From the NCBI RefSeq assembly GCF_000335475.2, contig NZ_ANAH02000001.1:496001-560000 (forward strand): 64,000 nt of DNA, given 5' to 3'. Source of the DNA: Cystobacter fuscus DSM 2262 (lineage in GTDB: Bacteria; Myxococcota; Myxococcia; Myxococcales; Myxococcaceae). The notes under the pieces were generated by a model that saw nothing but the letters and a program-made list of their open reading frames with translations, did not search any database and was not told the DNA's origin. The position numbers and the translations under genes are program-made. Positions 34,864-42,996 of this stretch are shown here, in pieces (the stretch's first letter is position 1; the number at the start of each line of letters is the position of its first letter).

Positions 34864-35823
34864 ATGACCCGAAGGCACCTGCTCCCGTCCGTTGTCACCG
34901 CGCTCGCGGTGCTCCTCGTGTTCAACCTCGCCGTCACGATGGCGACCCGGCTGACCGCGAGACGTCAGTTCCTCGCCCGCCTCGACAACGCCCCACGAGA
35001 CACCCGGCTGCTCTTCCTGGGCAACTCCCTGCTCGAGGACGGAACCGACCTCGCCGCCTTCGCCGCGGCGTGGAGCCCGGCCGGACAAGCGCCCGCCTCG
35101 TTCAACGCGGCGCTCCACGCGACGACGCCCGTGGAGCACGCGCTCGTCCTGAAACAGGCGCTCCCTCGGCTGCCCCAGGTGCGGGACATCGTCTACGGCT
35201 ACTTCGACGATCAGCTCAGCCTCCAGTCCAACACCGGTTGGCGAGACATGATCAGCAGCCGCGCCCTCGCCTACTCCTTCCCCGAGGATGCCGCCGCGCT
35301 CTACGCGCCCGGCTCGTGGGAGACGGCGTGGCGCTTCCGCGCCATGTCGCTGATGCCCATGCTCGCCGAGCGCACCACCATCTGGTCCAAGGTGGAGACG
35401 CTCCGCAAGGCGATGGGTGCCTGGGGCATGTCGGCCGGCACGGCCCCGAAGCAGGAAGATCTGGAGGAGCTGGCCCGGCGGCTCGGCCGCGTGGTCCAGG
35501 AGGACCGGGGGTTCTCCGCGGCCGTGAAGGAGCTCTTCCGCCTGGCCGAGACCCGGGGCGCCCGGATGGTCGTCGTCGCGATGCCCGACGGGCGTCCGCC
35601 CGGGTTCCACGACGGGCCGGCCGCACGCGCGCTGCGCGCCTACAACCGCGCGAAGGTGGAGGCGGCCCACGGCCTCTACATCGACGCGAGCCAGTGGGTC
35701 ACGGATCGCAAGTACTTCAAGGCGGACGGAGTCCACCTGAATCCAGAGGGCGCCCGGCTCTTCAGTGAGCAGCTCGGGCGGGAGCTGTCGCGCGCGCGCG
35801 GCCTCGATCGCTCCAGCGATTGA
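34864..35823 (+). CDS. SGNH/GDSL-like envelope O-acyltransferase (DltD/AlgJ-like partner)
   Basis: 319 residues from ATG 34864. A signal anchor (about 6-27) precedes an extracytoplasmic SGNH-fold domain. The nucleophile is Ser55 in FLGNSLLEDG, and Asp288/His291 in DGVHLNPEG complete the triad. This is the arrangement of DltD-, AlgJ- and PatB-type proteins that move an acyl group from a membrane shuttle to a glycan or polymer. It is 2 bp after the microprotein gene and third in the MBOAT cassette. Sequence similarity to named DltD or AlgJ proteins is low by eye, so only the role is proposed. Confidence 0.8.
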   Translation: MTRRHLLPSVVTALAVLLVFNLAVTMATRLTARRQFLARLDNAPRDTRLLFLGNSLLEDGTDLAAFAAAWSPAGQAPASFNAALHATTPVEHALVLKQALPRLPQVRDIVYGYFDDQLSLQSNTGWRDMISSRALAYSFPEDAAALYAPGSWETAWRFRAMSLMPMLAERTTIWSKVETLRKAMGAWGMSAGTAPKQEDLEELARRLGRVVQEDRGFSAAVKELFRLAETRGARMVVVAMPDGRPPGFHDGPAARALRAYNRAKVEAAHGLYIDASQWVTDRKYFKADGVHLNPEGARLFSEQLGRELSRARGLDRSSD

Positions 35824-35842
35824 GGCCGCGGCACGCGGACGG

Positions 35843-37045
35843 CTAGGCCGCCTTGATCGCCGCGGTCACGCGAGAAGGACGAACCGGGACCTGAGGTACC
35901 GGCCTGGGGACGGCGGCCACCTGGTAGCACAGGGTCAGCAGCTGGTCGCAGGAGCGATCCCAGTTGAGCCGCCGCGCATACGTGGGGCCCTCCCGGGTGA
36001 TGCGCTCACGCCACGCGGTATCTCCCACCACCCGGGTCAGCGCCGCGGACATGTCCGAGGGGTCGTAGGGATCGCAGAGGATGCCCAGCTCTCCGACGAC
36101 CTCGGGCAGGGCGCCGGTGTTGGAGACGACCACGGGGCGGCCCATGGCCAGCGCCTCCAGCGCGGGCAGACCAAAGCCCTCGCACAGCCCCACCGCGATG
36201 ACCGCGGAGGCATCGGCGAGCAGCCCGGGGATGAACTCGTCGGCCACGAAGCCGAGGATCCGCACGCGCCCCTCGAGCTTCAAGCGCTGGATCTCCGCGC
36301 GGATGCGGGCCTCACCGCCCCAGTCCGCTCCCACCAGGGCGAGCTGGTGGGTGTGGCGCACGGGAGACGCGGCATAGGCCTGCAACAGCCGCAGGTGGTT
36401 CTTGCCCGGATGCTCCAGGCGCGACAGGTAGAGCAGGTAGTCACCGCTCAGGTCCGTATGGGCGCGCGCCCGCGCGATCTGCGAGGGATCCGGCGTGTGG
36501 AAGCGGTCGGTGTCCACGCCATTGGGAATCACGTGGAGCCGCTCGGGTGAGTAGTCGAGGATGCGCGCCACGTCCGCGCGGGTGGACTCGCTGACCACCA
36601 CCAGGGCCGACAGGGACGAGAACGCCCGGGGCAGCAGGTTGCGCACGTAGCGGGTGCGCAGCCCGTCGTACTTGTTCGGGACGTTGAACTGGGCGAGATC
36701 GTGGACCACGCCCACCGAGGGAAGGCCGAGCCGCAGCGGCACCCGGCGGTTCGCCGCGGGCAACAGCAGCGCGTCCGCCCCCGCCGAGCGCGCACAGGCG
36801 CCCACGCGGGTGAGATACCACGAGGCACTCAGCACCGGCTTGTCCAGCATCGAGGGCAGCACCACCCGCCTCGCGTCCGCGAGGACCCCCTCATACGCTT
36901 CGAAATCCCGCGGGGTACCGAGCGCCACCAACTCGCCACCGGACGCACGCAGCGCCCGTCCCAGCCTCGCCAGCACCGCGCGAGTATACGTACCAATTCC
37001 GGAGCGGCCCCAGTCGGTTCCGCCCAGCGCCATTGCCAGCCTCAT
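35843..37045 (-). CDS. Family 4 glycosyltransferase (GT-B fold)
   Basis: 400 residues from ATG 37045. The N-terminal domain has the GRSGIGTYTRAVLARL acceptor-side loop, and the C-terminal domain has IPNGVDTDRF, LYLSRLEHPGKNH and the nucleotide-sugar motif EGFGLPALEALAMGRPVV. It should add one sugar to a lipid-linked repeat unit at the cytosolic face. It is the only glycosyltransferase of this cluster on the minus strand. Donor and acceptor unknown. Confidence 0.9.
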   Translation of the reverse strand: MRLAMALGGTDWGRSGIGTYTRAVLARLGRALRASGGELVALGTPRDFEAYEGVLADARRVVLPSMLDKPVLSASWYLTRVGACARSAGADALLLPAANRRVPLRLGLPSVGVVHDLAQFNVPNKYDGLRTRYVRNLLPRAFSSLSALVVVSESTRADVARILDYSPERLHVIPNGVDTDRFHTPDPSQIARARAHTDLSGDYLLYLSRLEHPGKNHLRLLQAYAASPVRHTHQLALVGADWGGEARIRAEIQRLKLEGRVRILGFVADEFIPGLLADASAVIAVGLCEGFGLPALEALAMGRPVVVSNTGALPEVVGELGILCDPYDPSDMSAALTRVVGDTAWRERITREGPTYARRLNWDRSCDQLLTLCYQVAAVPRPVPQVPVRPSRVTAAIKAA

Positions 37046-37553
37046 GCGTCTGCCTCTCCCACCTCTACCGCAATGAAATCGCCAGGCCCTGGTATCCGGG
37101 CCGCACCGGCCCCTTCATCCCTTCATCACCGGAAGCAAGAGCTCCGGACTGTCCTGGTCCAAGGGATGACAGTTTCGTTATCGCAAAGTAAATACCTGAT
37201 ATAAAAAACCGGGTCCAGTGTGCCTGGGACGTTGAACATGTAGCAAACCAATAAAGATTTTGGAAACTTCCGGGGATGTTTGTCACGGCCCGAGTCACCG
37301 CGCGCGCCGAGGCGCTTCCCCAGGAAAGTCCACCCCGTCGCCCTGGAAAAGTCATCCAGGAGACAAAGCAAATGGCACGCCATGGGCGGCTCGCACCCGG
37401 CGGCTCAGACGCACACCTTCGAAGATACGAGCTCCAATGAAAGTCCGAGGGGGACTCGCTCCTCCTGATGAGCCAGCCTCCTGACAGCATTGTCCTCGGC
37501 TGGAAGGTCTGGATCGGACGGCGACGGAAAAAATCTCCGCGCGCGGGGACGGG
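37046..37553 (+). other. Intergenic stretch inside the exopolysaccharide region
   Basis: About 500 bp without a credible gene. The part from 37160 to 37270 is strikingly AT-rich for this genome (a TATAAAAAA run near 37200) and is a likely promoter/regulatory zone for the minus-strand glycosyltransferase gene that starts at 37045. Short frames here have no ribosome-binding site or family resemblance. Confidence 0.4.
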
Positions 37554-37577
37554 GCCCGTTGGGAGTGCCCAACGGGC
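37554..37577 (-). terminator. Perfect 10-bp hairpin after the Wzz-like gene
   Basis: GCCCGTTGGG (37554-37563) pairs exactly with CCCAACGGGC (37568-37577) around a 4-base loop, 14 bp past the stop of the minus-strand gene at 37591. On the minus strand a run of six T follows 17-18 bases later, rather far for a classical terminator. Confidence 0.5.
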
Positions 37578-37590
37578 GCCACCGACCCCG

Positions 37591-39438
37591 TTACCGCCGC
37601 CCGCCCAGCCGCTGCTCGGAATCCAGGGGGTACGACTCCTTCACGACGCCGCGGACAGGGGACAGGTCCGCGTGGGACAGGGAGGGGCCCCAGAAGTCCG
37701 AGTCATCCCCCACCCGATCGCGCAGCAGGGCCAGCTCGGGCCCCAGCCCGAGCACCACGAGGCCGATGCCGTCCTCCCGGCCGAGCAGACGCCGCAGTCC
37801 GGTGAACTCCAGCGCGGCGTGCGCCCCCGCATCCACCAACACCACCACCCGGGCACTCTCGCGCGAGGCACGCCGCAGCGCCTGGACGCGGTCGGTCTCG
37901 TCCCACAGCCGCAGGAAGGGCATCCGCGGGCGCAGCGCCTCCACGAGCTCGGCGGCGCTCGCGCTCCGCGCGGGATCCAGGGGCAAGAGCAAGGTCGTCC
38001 CCTGCGCCTGCTCTCCGCGCGAGGCGAGCTCCAGGACGAGGTTGCGCAGTTCCTCCGGGGCCTGGGGCCACGACGAGGAGGCGAGCACGGGGGCCTTCGC
38101 CCAGAAAGCGATTTCCGACGGGGTGCGCAGCCGCAAGCCCCGCAGCTCCTGGCCGACGACGAAGAGCACGGCGAGCAGTCCCGCGAGCAGCGGGAACGCG
38201 AGGGCCACCTTGCGGCGGGACGACTGGGCCGCATAGGGCGGGGGCACCGGGCTGTTGAGCACCCGGAGCTCGGAGGAGGGCTGACGCACCGCCGCCTCGA
38301 GCTCGGCCTGCTCCGCCTTGAGCTTGCCCAGTCGCTCCTCGGCGAGCCGCACGTCCGCCAGCAACAGGTTGGCCTCGCCCTCCAACGCCGTGAGCTGGAG
38401 GACGCGCTCGTTGAGGGACTCCTGCAGCTTGGAGTAGGACTGCAACTTCTTCTGCGCCGCCTCTCCATCGATGGAGGTGCGCGTGAGCTGCTCCTGCAGC
38501 ACCAGGAACTCCGGATTGGCCCCCACCTGCCTGCCCGTCACGGTGTAGGCATCCGCGGGCGTCTGCTCCAGGGCCTCCACCGAGGCCTGGAGTCCCTGGA
38601 CCTCGGGGTGCTCCTGGGAGAGGCTCGCGCGGCGGGCGGTGAGCAGGGCGCTCAGCTCGGCCAGCTTCTGGCGATCCGCCTGGACCTGGTTCTCCGTGAG
38701 CACGAGCTGGGCGGGGGCCTTCTGGACCGCCGAGCGCAGCAGACTCGCCTTCGCCGTGGTCGAATCCGCCTCGGCGCGGCTCTTGTGCATCTCCGAGCGC
38801 AGCAGGGCCAGCTGGTCGATGGCCGTCTGGCGGTCGAGGGTGAAGTCCACCACCTGGTGCTGGGTACGGAAGCCGTCGTAGCGCTCACGGGCGGAGGTGA
38901 GCTGCTTGTGCATCTGCTCCACCTCCTCCTTGAGGCCCTTGAGCTTCTCCTCCGTGCGCGTCCGGGCGATCCGCACCCGCGCATCCAGGAAGACATCCGT
39001 CACGGCCTGGGTGAAGCGCGCGGCCTCCTCCGAGTTGGCGCCCGAGCCCGAGATGGTCAGGACGTTCGACTCGTTGGAGACGACGCCCACGCGGATGCGC
39101 GCCCCCACATCCTCGAGGGAGTTGCTCAGCTTCAGCCGCTCGCGGACCTGCGCGAGGTTGCCCGGCAACTTCACCGAGCTCGTCAGGGTCTGCAGATCCC
39201 GGGCGGGCGTCGAGGAGCGCGCCACCGGCTCCCAGACCAGCACCGACTGGGCCACGAACTCCCGCGGCGCCAGGAAGAACGCCACCACCAGCCCCACCGG
39301 AATGCTAAGCACCACGGCCAGGGCGATCAGCCGGGCCCTCCGGCGCAACGCCCACGCGAGCCGCACGGGCTCCAACGGCAGGCCGGGCCGCTGCTCCAAG
39401 CCCGCATCGGTCACTTCACCCTCAACTGGCGCGAACAC
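37591..39438 (-). CDS. Wzz/GumC-type polysaccharide co-polymerase with decayed kinase domain
   Basis: 615 residues; GTG 39438 has GGGGG six bases upstream, and GTG 39414 is a second choice. Two membrane helices (about 36-58 and 407-425) enclose a Wzz domain and long periplasmic coiled coils (about 145-385). The second helix is preceded by the proline-rich SPVPPPYA typical of chain-length regulators. The C-terminal cytosolic part has the size and strand order of a BY-kinase, but where Walker A should be it reads LPLDPARSASAAEL, with no GKS/T, and no tyrosine-rich tail. It should set polymer length and bridge to the export lipoprotein, but not phosphorylate. It is divergent from that lipoprotein gene. 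Confidence 0.85.
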   Translation of the reverse strand: MFAPVEGEVTDAGLEQRPGLPLEPVRLAWALRRRARLIALAVVLSIPVGLVVAFFLAPREFVAQSVLVWEPVARSSTPARDLQTLTSSVKLPGNLAQVRERLKLSNSLEDVGARIRVGVVSNESNVLTISGSGANSEEAARFTQAVTDVFLDARVRIARTRTEEKLKGLKEEVEQMHKQLTSARERYDGFRTQHQVVDFTLDRQTAIDQLALLRSEMHKSRAEADSTTAKASLLRSAVQKAPAQLVLTENQVQADRQKLAELSALLTARRASLSQEHPEVQGLQASVEALEQTPADAYTVTGRQVGANPEFLVLQEQLTRTSIDGEAAQKKLQSYSKLQESLNERVLQLTALEGEANLLLADVRLAEERLGKLKAEQAELEAAVRQPSSELRVLNSPVPPPYAAQSSRRKVALAFPLLAGLLAVLFVVGQELRGLRLRTPSEIAFWAKAPVLASSSWPQAPEELRNLVLELASRGEQAQGTTLLLPLDPARSASAAELVEALRPRMPFLRLWDETDRVQALRRASRESARVVVLVDAGAHAALEFTGLRRLLGREDGIGLVVLGLGPELALLRDRVGDDSDFWGPSLSHADLSPVRGVVKESYPLDSEQRLGGRR

Positions 39439-39560
39439 GCGTCACCCCCTGCTCATTGACACCTTGTGTCCTCGCCCCAAGGTCGAGGATCTTCTGCTTT
39501 CTACTGGAGGTCTGCATTGTTTCGCCTTCCACTACCACACAACAGATGCCACGAATCGCG

Positions 39561-39576
39561 TGGCGTGTTTCTTGCC
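39561..39576 (+). promoter_or_regulatory. Sigma54-like -24/-12 element before the export lipoprotein gene
   Basis: TGGCGTGTTTCTTGCC has GG and GC separated by exactly ten bases, as in sigma54 promoters (TGGCAC-N5-TTGC). It is in the AT-richer divergent region. The predicted start at about 39587 would leave only 8 bases before ATG 39595, which argues for caution. Confidence 0.3.
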
Positions 39577-39594
39577 TGGAGATTGAGGTCATCG

Positions 39595-40602
39595 ATGTCG
39601 CGTCTGCTCACACTCGCCCTTGGCGCCTGGCTCGTCCTTCCCGCGTGCGCTCATCTGCCACGCGCACCCACCACGCCCTCGGAAGATCCCGGCTTCAAGC
39701 AAGAGGAAGTCGCAACCCCGTCCGGTATGGCTCCCATTCCCCCCGAGCCCTTCGTGTTGAAACCGGGCGATGTGCTCTCCTTGAGAATCATTTCGGTGAC
39801 CCCGTTCGAGGTCGGGCGCATGAGTGTGGACGACCTGGGCGTCCTCTACGTGCCACTCGTGGGCGCTGTCCAGGTCGGCGGCATCAGTTTGGACGTGGCG
39901 GAAGCCAGGATACAGGAAGGTCTGCGGCGCTTCGACAAGTACGGCGTCGTGTCTCTCTCGCTCGTGGAGCCAGCGGGGCACCAGGCGAGTGTCCTGGGTG
40001 CGGTCGAGAAACCGGGCATCTACCCGTTGGGCGGTCCGACGCGGGTCTCCGAGCTGCTGGCGAAGGCGGGCGGCACCCGGGTGGGAGAGTTGGAGCGGTC
40101 GGCCGAGCTGATCGAATACGGCGACCTCGAGTCCACGCGGCTGATTCGGGCGGGCGTGGCCCTGCCCATCAGCGTCCCCGAGGCCGTGATGGGCAACCCC
40201 CGGCACGACGTCCAGGTCAAGAGCGGTGACGTGCTGTACGTCCCCGCGCTGAGAGGCGCCGCGATCGCCGTCTACGGCGACGTACGCGAGCCCCGCTCGG
40301 TTCCCTGGCGCAAGGGCCTGCGGCTGTCGGAAGCCCTGGCCGGGGCGGGCGGCCTGGTCCGCAACGCGGCGGACTACGCGGACGTGCGAGTCATCCGGGG
40401 ACCGCTCTCCAAGCCGCGTGTCTACCGGGCGAGCGTGACGGATCTCATCGGAGGCAAGGGAACGGATGTAGAACTGGCGCGTGGAGACGTCGTCTTCGTC
40501 ACGTCTCATTGGTATTACACCACCACCGATGTCATTCAGCGCCTGATTCCCCTCCTGTCGGTGGGTGCCGCCGCGGCGGTGAGCACCCAGCTCCAACGCT
40601 AG
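39595..40602 (+). CDS. Wza-like outer-membrane polysaccharide export lipoprotein
   Basis: 335 residues from ATG 39595. Signal peptide and lipobox (LPAC) place the lipidated cysteine at about residue 18. A poly-saccharide export (PES) domain opens with FVLKPGDVLSLRIIS and is followed by two SLBB domains (QASVLGAVEKPGIYPLGG; IAVYGDVREPRSVPW). The last 35 residues are hydrophobic/amphipathic, a possible membrane helix as in Wza. It should form the periplasmic and outer-membrane channel that works with the Wzz-like protein encoded divergently. Confidence 0.92.
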   Translation: MSRLLTLALGAWLVLPACAHLPRAPTTPSEDPGFKQEEVATPSGMAPIPPEPFVLKPGDVLSLRIISVTPFEVGRMSVDDLGVLYVPLVGAVQVGGISLDVAEARIQEGLRRFDKYGVVSLSLVEPAGHQASVLGAVEKPGIYPLGGPTRVSELLAKAGGTRVGELERSAELIEYGDLESTRLIRAGVALPISVPEAVMGNPRHDVQVKSGDVLYVPALRGAAIAVYGDVREPRSVPWRKGLRLSEALAGAGGLVRNAADYADVRVIRGPLSKPRVYRASVTDLIGGKGTDVELARGDVVFVTSHWYYTTTDVIQRLIPLLSVGAAAAVSTQLQR

Positions 40603-40615
40603 GAACCAACACAGC

Positions 40616-41824
40616 ATGCACCCGTCACACATCTCCCAGCAGCCCTCCCCCACGGTCGCGAGAACGGGAGGCGGCGCCGAACAGCGCGTCCTGCTCGTCT
40701 TCGTCGATGCGCTCGGGCCGTCACAGCTCGAGTTCGCGGGCGGGCTGGGAGGGCTGCCCTACCGGGGCCACCTGCACGGTATCCTGGGCTTCTCCTGCGG
40801 CGCACTGCCCACGATCCTCACCGGAACCCCGCCCGAGCAGCACGGGCGCATGTGCCTCTTCTCCCAGGCGAATCAGGGCTCCGGCATCCTCTCGCCGCTC
40901 GTCCACCTGGGCCTCTTGCCGCGCCTCATCCACGAGCGGGGCCGGGTGCGGCGGCTGGCGGCCAAGGCACTCGCGCGCACCGCGGGGCTCACCGGCTACG
41001 TGGACCTCTACCGGGTTCCGCCCGAGCTCTTCGAGTGGCTGGACATGCCCGAGCGCGAGGATCTCTTCACCGCCGAGCGCATCGGCGGACAGGAGACGTT
41101 CCTGTCCCAGGCGCGCCAGGCGGGACTGAGTGTCTTCACCGCGCCCTGGCGCATGCCCGAGGCCGAGCGCTGGCAGCACACCGTGGAGATGCTGCGCACG
41201 AAGAAGCCCCAGCTCGCGTTCGCGTACGCGACCGAGATCGACGGCGCGCTCCACCGCACGGGCAACGGCAGCCAGGAGGCGGCGGCGGCCGCGCGCCGGG
41301 TGACGACCGGCATCGAGCGCGCGGTGGAGGCGATGCGCGCGGGCGGCGGCGAGGTGACCACCATCGTCGTGGGCGATCACGGCATGGCGGACATCCACCG
41401 CGTCATCGACCCGCGACCCCTCCTGCGGCACCTCTCGGGCACGCGCCTGTTCGTGGACAGCACGATGATGCGCTTCTGGGGCAGCGACCAGGAGCTGGAC
41501 CGGGTGCGAGCCCTGGTGGAGGCCGAGGGGCTTCCGGGACGGTGGCTGGACACGCGTGAACTCCAGGCGCGCAAGGCGCCCGTGAAGGACGAACCGTACG
41601 GACGCGCGTTCCTGGTGCTCGACGAGGGCAACCTCTTCTCCCCGAGCTTCGTGGGAGGCGCGGTGCGCGGCATGCACGGCTACGACGTGGACTGTCACTC
41701 GGCCCGGGCGGCGATCGCCTCGGACCGGCCCATTCCCGCGGGTGTCGGGGCGCTCACGGACGTGGCGACCTGGATCCGCTCCCTGCTCGGCCTGGGCGGC
41801 TCGGGGGTGTCATGGGCGGCCTGA
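40616..41824 (+). CDS. Alkaline-phosphatase-superfamily phosphohydrolase (type I phosphodiesterase-like)
   Basis: 402 residues from ATG 40616. Metal-binding motifs of the superfamily are visible: FVDALGPSQLE at the N terminus, a nucleophile region FSCGALPTILTG followed by PPEQHG, EIDGALHRTG, VVGDHGMAD and a final GMHGYD histidine. No signal peptide is evident. Members hydrolyse or transfer phosphate mono- and diesters (NPP, PglZ, phosphoethanolamine/phosphoglycerol transferases). Within a polysaccharide cluster it may trim or transfer a phosphate-linked substituent. It overlaps the next glycosyltransferase gene by 13 bp. Confidence 0.82.
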   Translation: MHPSHISQQPSPTVARTGGGAEQRVLLVFVDALGPSQLEFAGGLGGLPYRGHLHGILGFSCGALPTILTGTPPEQHGRMCLFSQANQGSGILSPLVHLGLLPRLIHERGRVRRLAAKALARTAGLTGYVDLYRVPPELFEWLDMPEREDLFTAERIGGQETFLSQARQAGLSVFTAPWRMPEAERWQHTVEMLRTKKPQLAFAYATEIDGALHRTGNGSQEAAAAARRVTTGIERAVEAMRAGGGEVTTIVVGDHGMADIHRVIDPRPLLRHLSGTRLFVDSTMMRFWGSDQELDRVRALVEAEGLPGRWLDTRELQARKAPVKDEPYGRAFLVLDEGNLFSPSFVGGAVRGMHGYDVDCHSARAAIASDRPIPAGVGALTDVATWIRSLLGLGGSGVSWAA

Positions 41825-42996
41825 CCGTCGCGTGGATCAACGAGAGCGCGCGGCCGGTGGGTGGTGCCGAGCGCTATATCCGGGAAACGGCGCGGGAGCT
41901 CGCCCAGCACGGCGTGCGCTCCTTCCTGTTCTACGACGTCGGGGCCTCGCCGGACCCCTCGCCCGTGATGCTGGAGCCCTTCGAGGGGGCCTTCCCCATC
42001 GTGGACCTGGCGCGGCAGTTGCGCGAGCTCGCGCCGGACGTGGTGTACGTGCACCAGCTGGGCGTGGAGGGCACCCGTGCCCTGCGCGACTCACCCGCGC
42101 CCGTGATGCGCTTCTTCCACGACCACCGGATGTTCTGCCTGCGCGAGCACAAGTACACCACGCTCACGAAGACGACCTGCACCCAGACGGTGGGCAGCGC
42201 GTGCATCACGTGCCTGGGCTTCATCGGGCGCACGGCCCAGTGGCCCGGCGTCAAGCTGGCCTCCCTGCGCGAGCTCCAGGCCGAGCAGGAGCTGGTGCGC
42301 CACGAGGAGATGGGGGTCGTCGGCTCCGAGTACATGGCGGGCCACATCGCCGCCCATGGGTTCGACCGCGCCCGCCTCCACGTCCTGCCGCTCTACGCCC
42401 GGCCTCCCGCCGACGCGCCCCAGCCCGTGCAGCGCGAGGAGGATCTGCTGCTGGCCGTGGGTCAGCTCAGCACCGGCAAGGGCATCGACGTGCTGCTGCA
42501 CGCGCTCACGCGCACCTCACGGCCCGCCCGGCTTCGCCTGGTGGGACAGGGGCGGCAGCAGGAGGAGCTCAAGGCCCTGACCAAGGCCCTGCGGCTCCAG
42601 GACCGGGTCACCTTCGTGGGCCCCCTGTCCTCCAGCGAAGCCCTGTCGGCCGAGTACCGCCGCGCCACCTGTCTCGTCTTCCCCAGCCGCGCGCCGGAGA
42701 CGTTGGGGCTCGTCGGACTCGAGGCCCTGGCGCACGGCACGCCCGTCATCGGCAGCCTCATCGGCGGCATCGGCGAGTGGCTCCTCCCCGAGCGCACCGG
42801 CCTGGGCGTGCCCTCCGGCGACCCCGCCGCGCTGGCGGCCGCGATCGACCGGATGCTCGGCGACAAGGCCCTGCGCGAGAAGATGGGCCAGGAGGGCTTG
42901 CGGCTGCATCGCGAGCGCTTCCTGCCCGAGCACCATGTCGCCGGCCTGCACCGCTTGCTGCAGCGCGTGGCCTCCGAGGGCAGGAGGCGGGCATGA
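41812..42996 (+). CDS. Family 4 glycosyltransferase
   Basis: 394 residues from ATG 41812. INESARPVGGAERYIRETA is the usual GT4 N-terminal loop; the donor domain has LLAVGQLSTGKGIDVLL, and then RAPETLGLVGLEALAHGTPVI with the EX7E-like glutamates. A short cysteine-bearing insert sits at about 105-145 (CLREHK, CTQTVGSACITC), often seen in bacterial GT4 enzymes of polysaccharide clusters. Part of a tightly overlapping run of four genes (41812 to 45106). Confidence 0.9.
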   Translation: MGGLTVAWINESARPVGGAERYIRETARELAQHGVRSFLFYDVGASPDPSPVMLEPFEGAFPIVDLARQLRELAPDVVYVHQLGVEGTRALRDSPAPVMRFFHDHRMFCLREHKYTTLTKTTCTQTVGSACITCLGFIGRTAQWPGVKLASLRELQAEQELVRHEEMGVVGSEYMAGHIAAHGFDRARLHVLPLYARPPADAPQPVQREEDLLLAVGQLSTGKGIDVLLHALTRTSRPARLRLVGQGRQQEELKALTKALRLQDRVTFVGPLSSSEALSAEYRRATCLVFPSRAPETLGLVGLEALAHGTPVIGSLIGGIGEWLLPERTGLGVPSGDPAALAAAIDRMLGDKALREKMGQEGLRLHRERFLPEHHVAGLHRLLQRVASEGRRRA

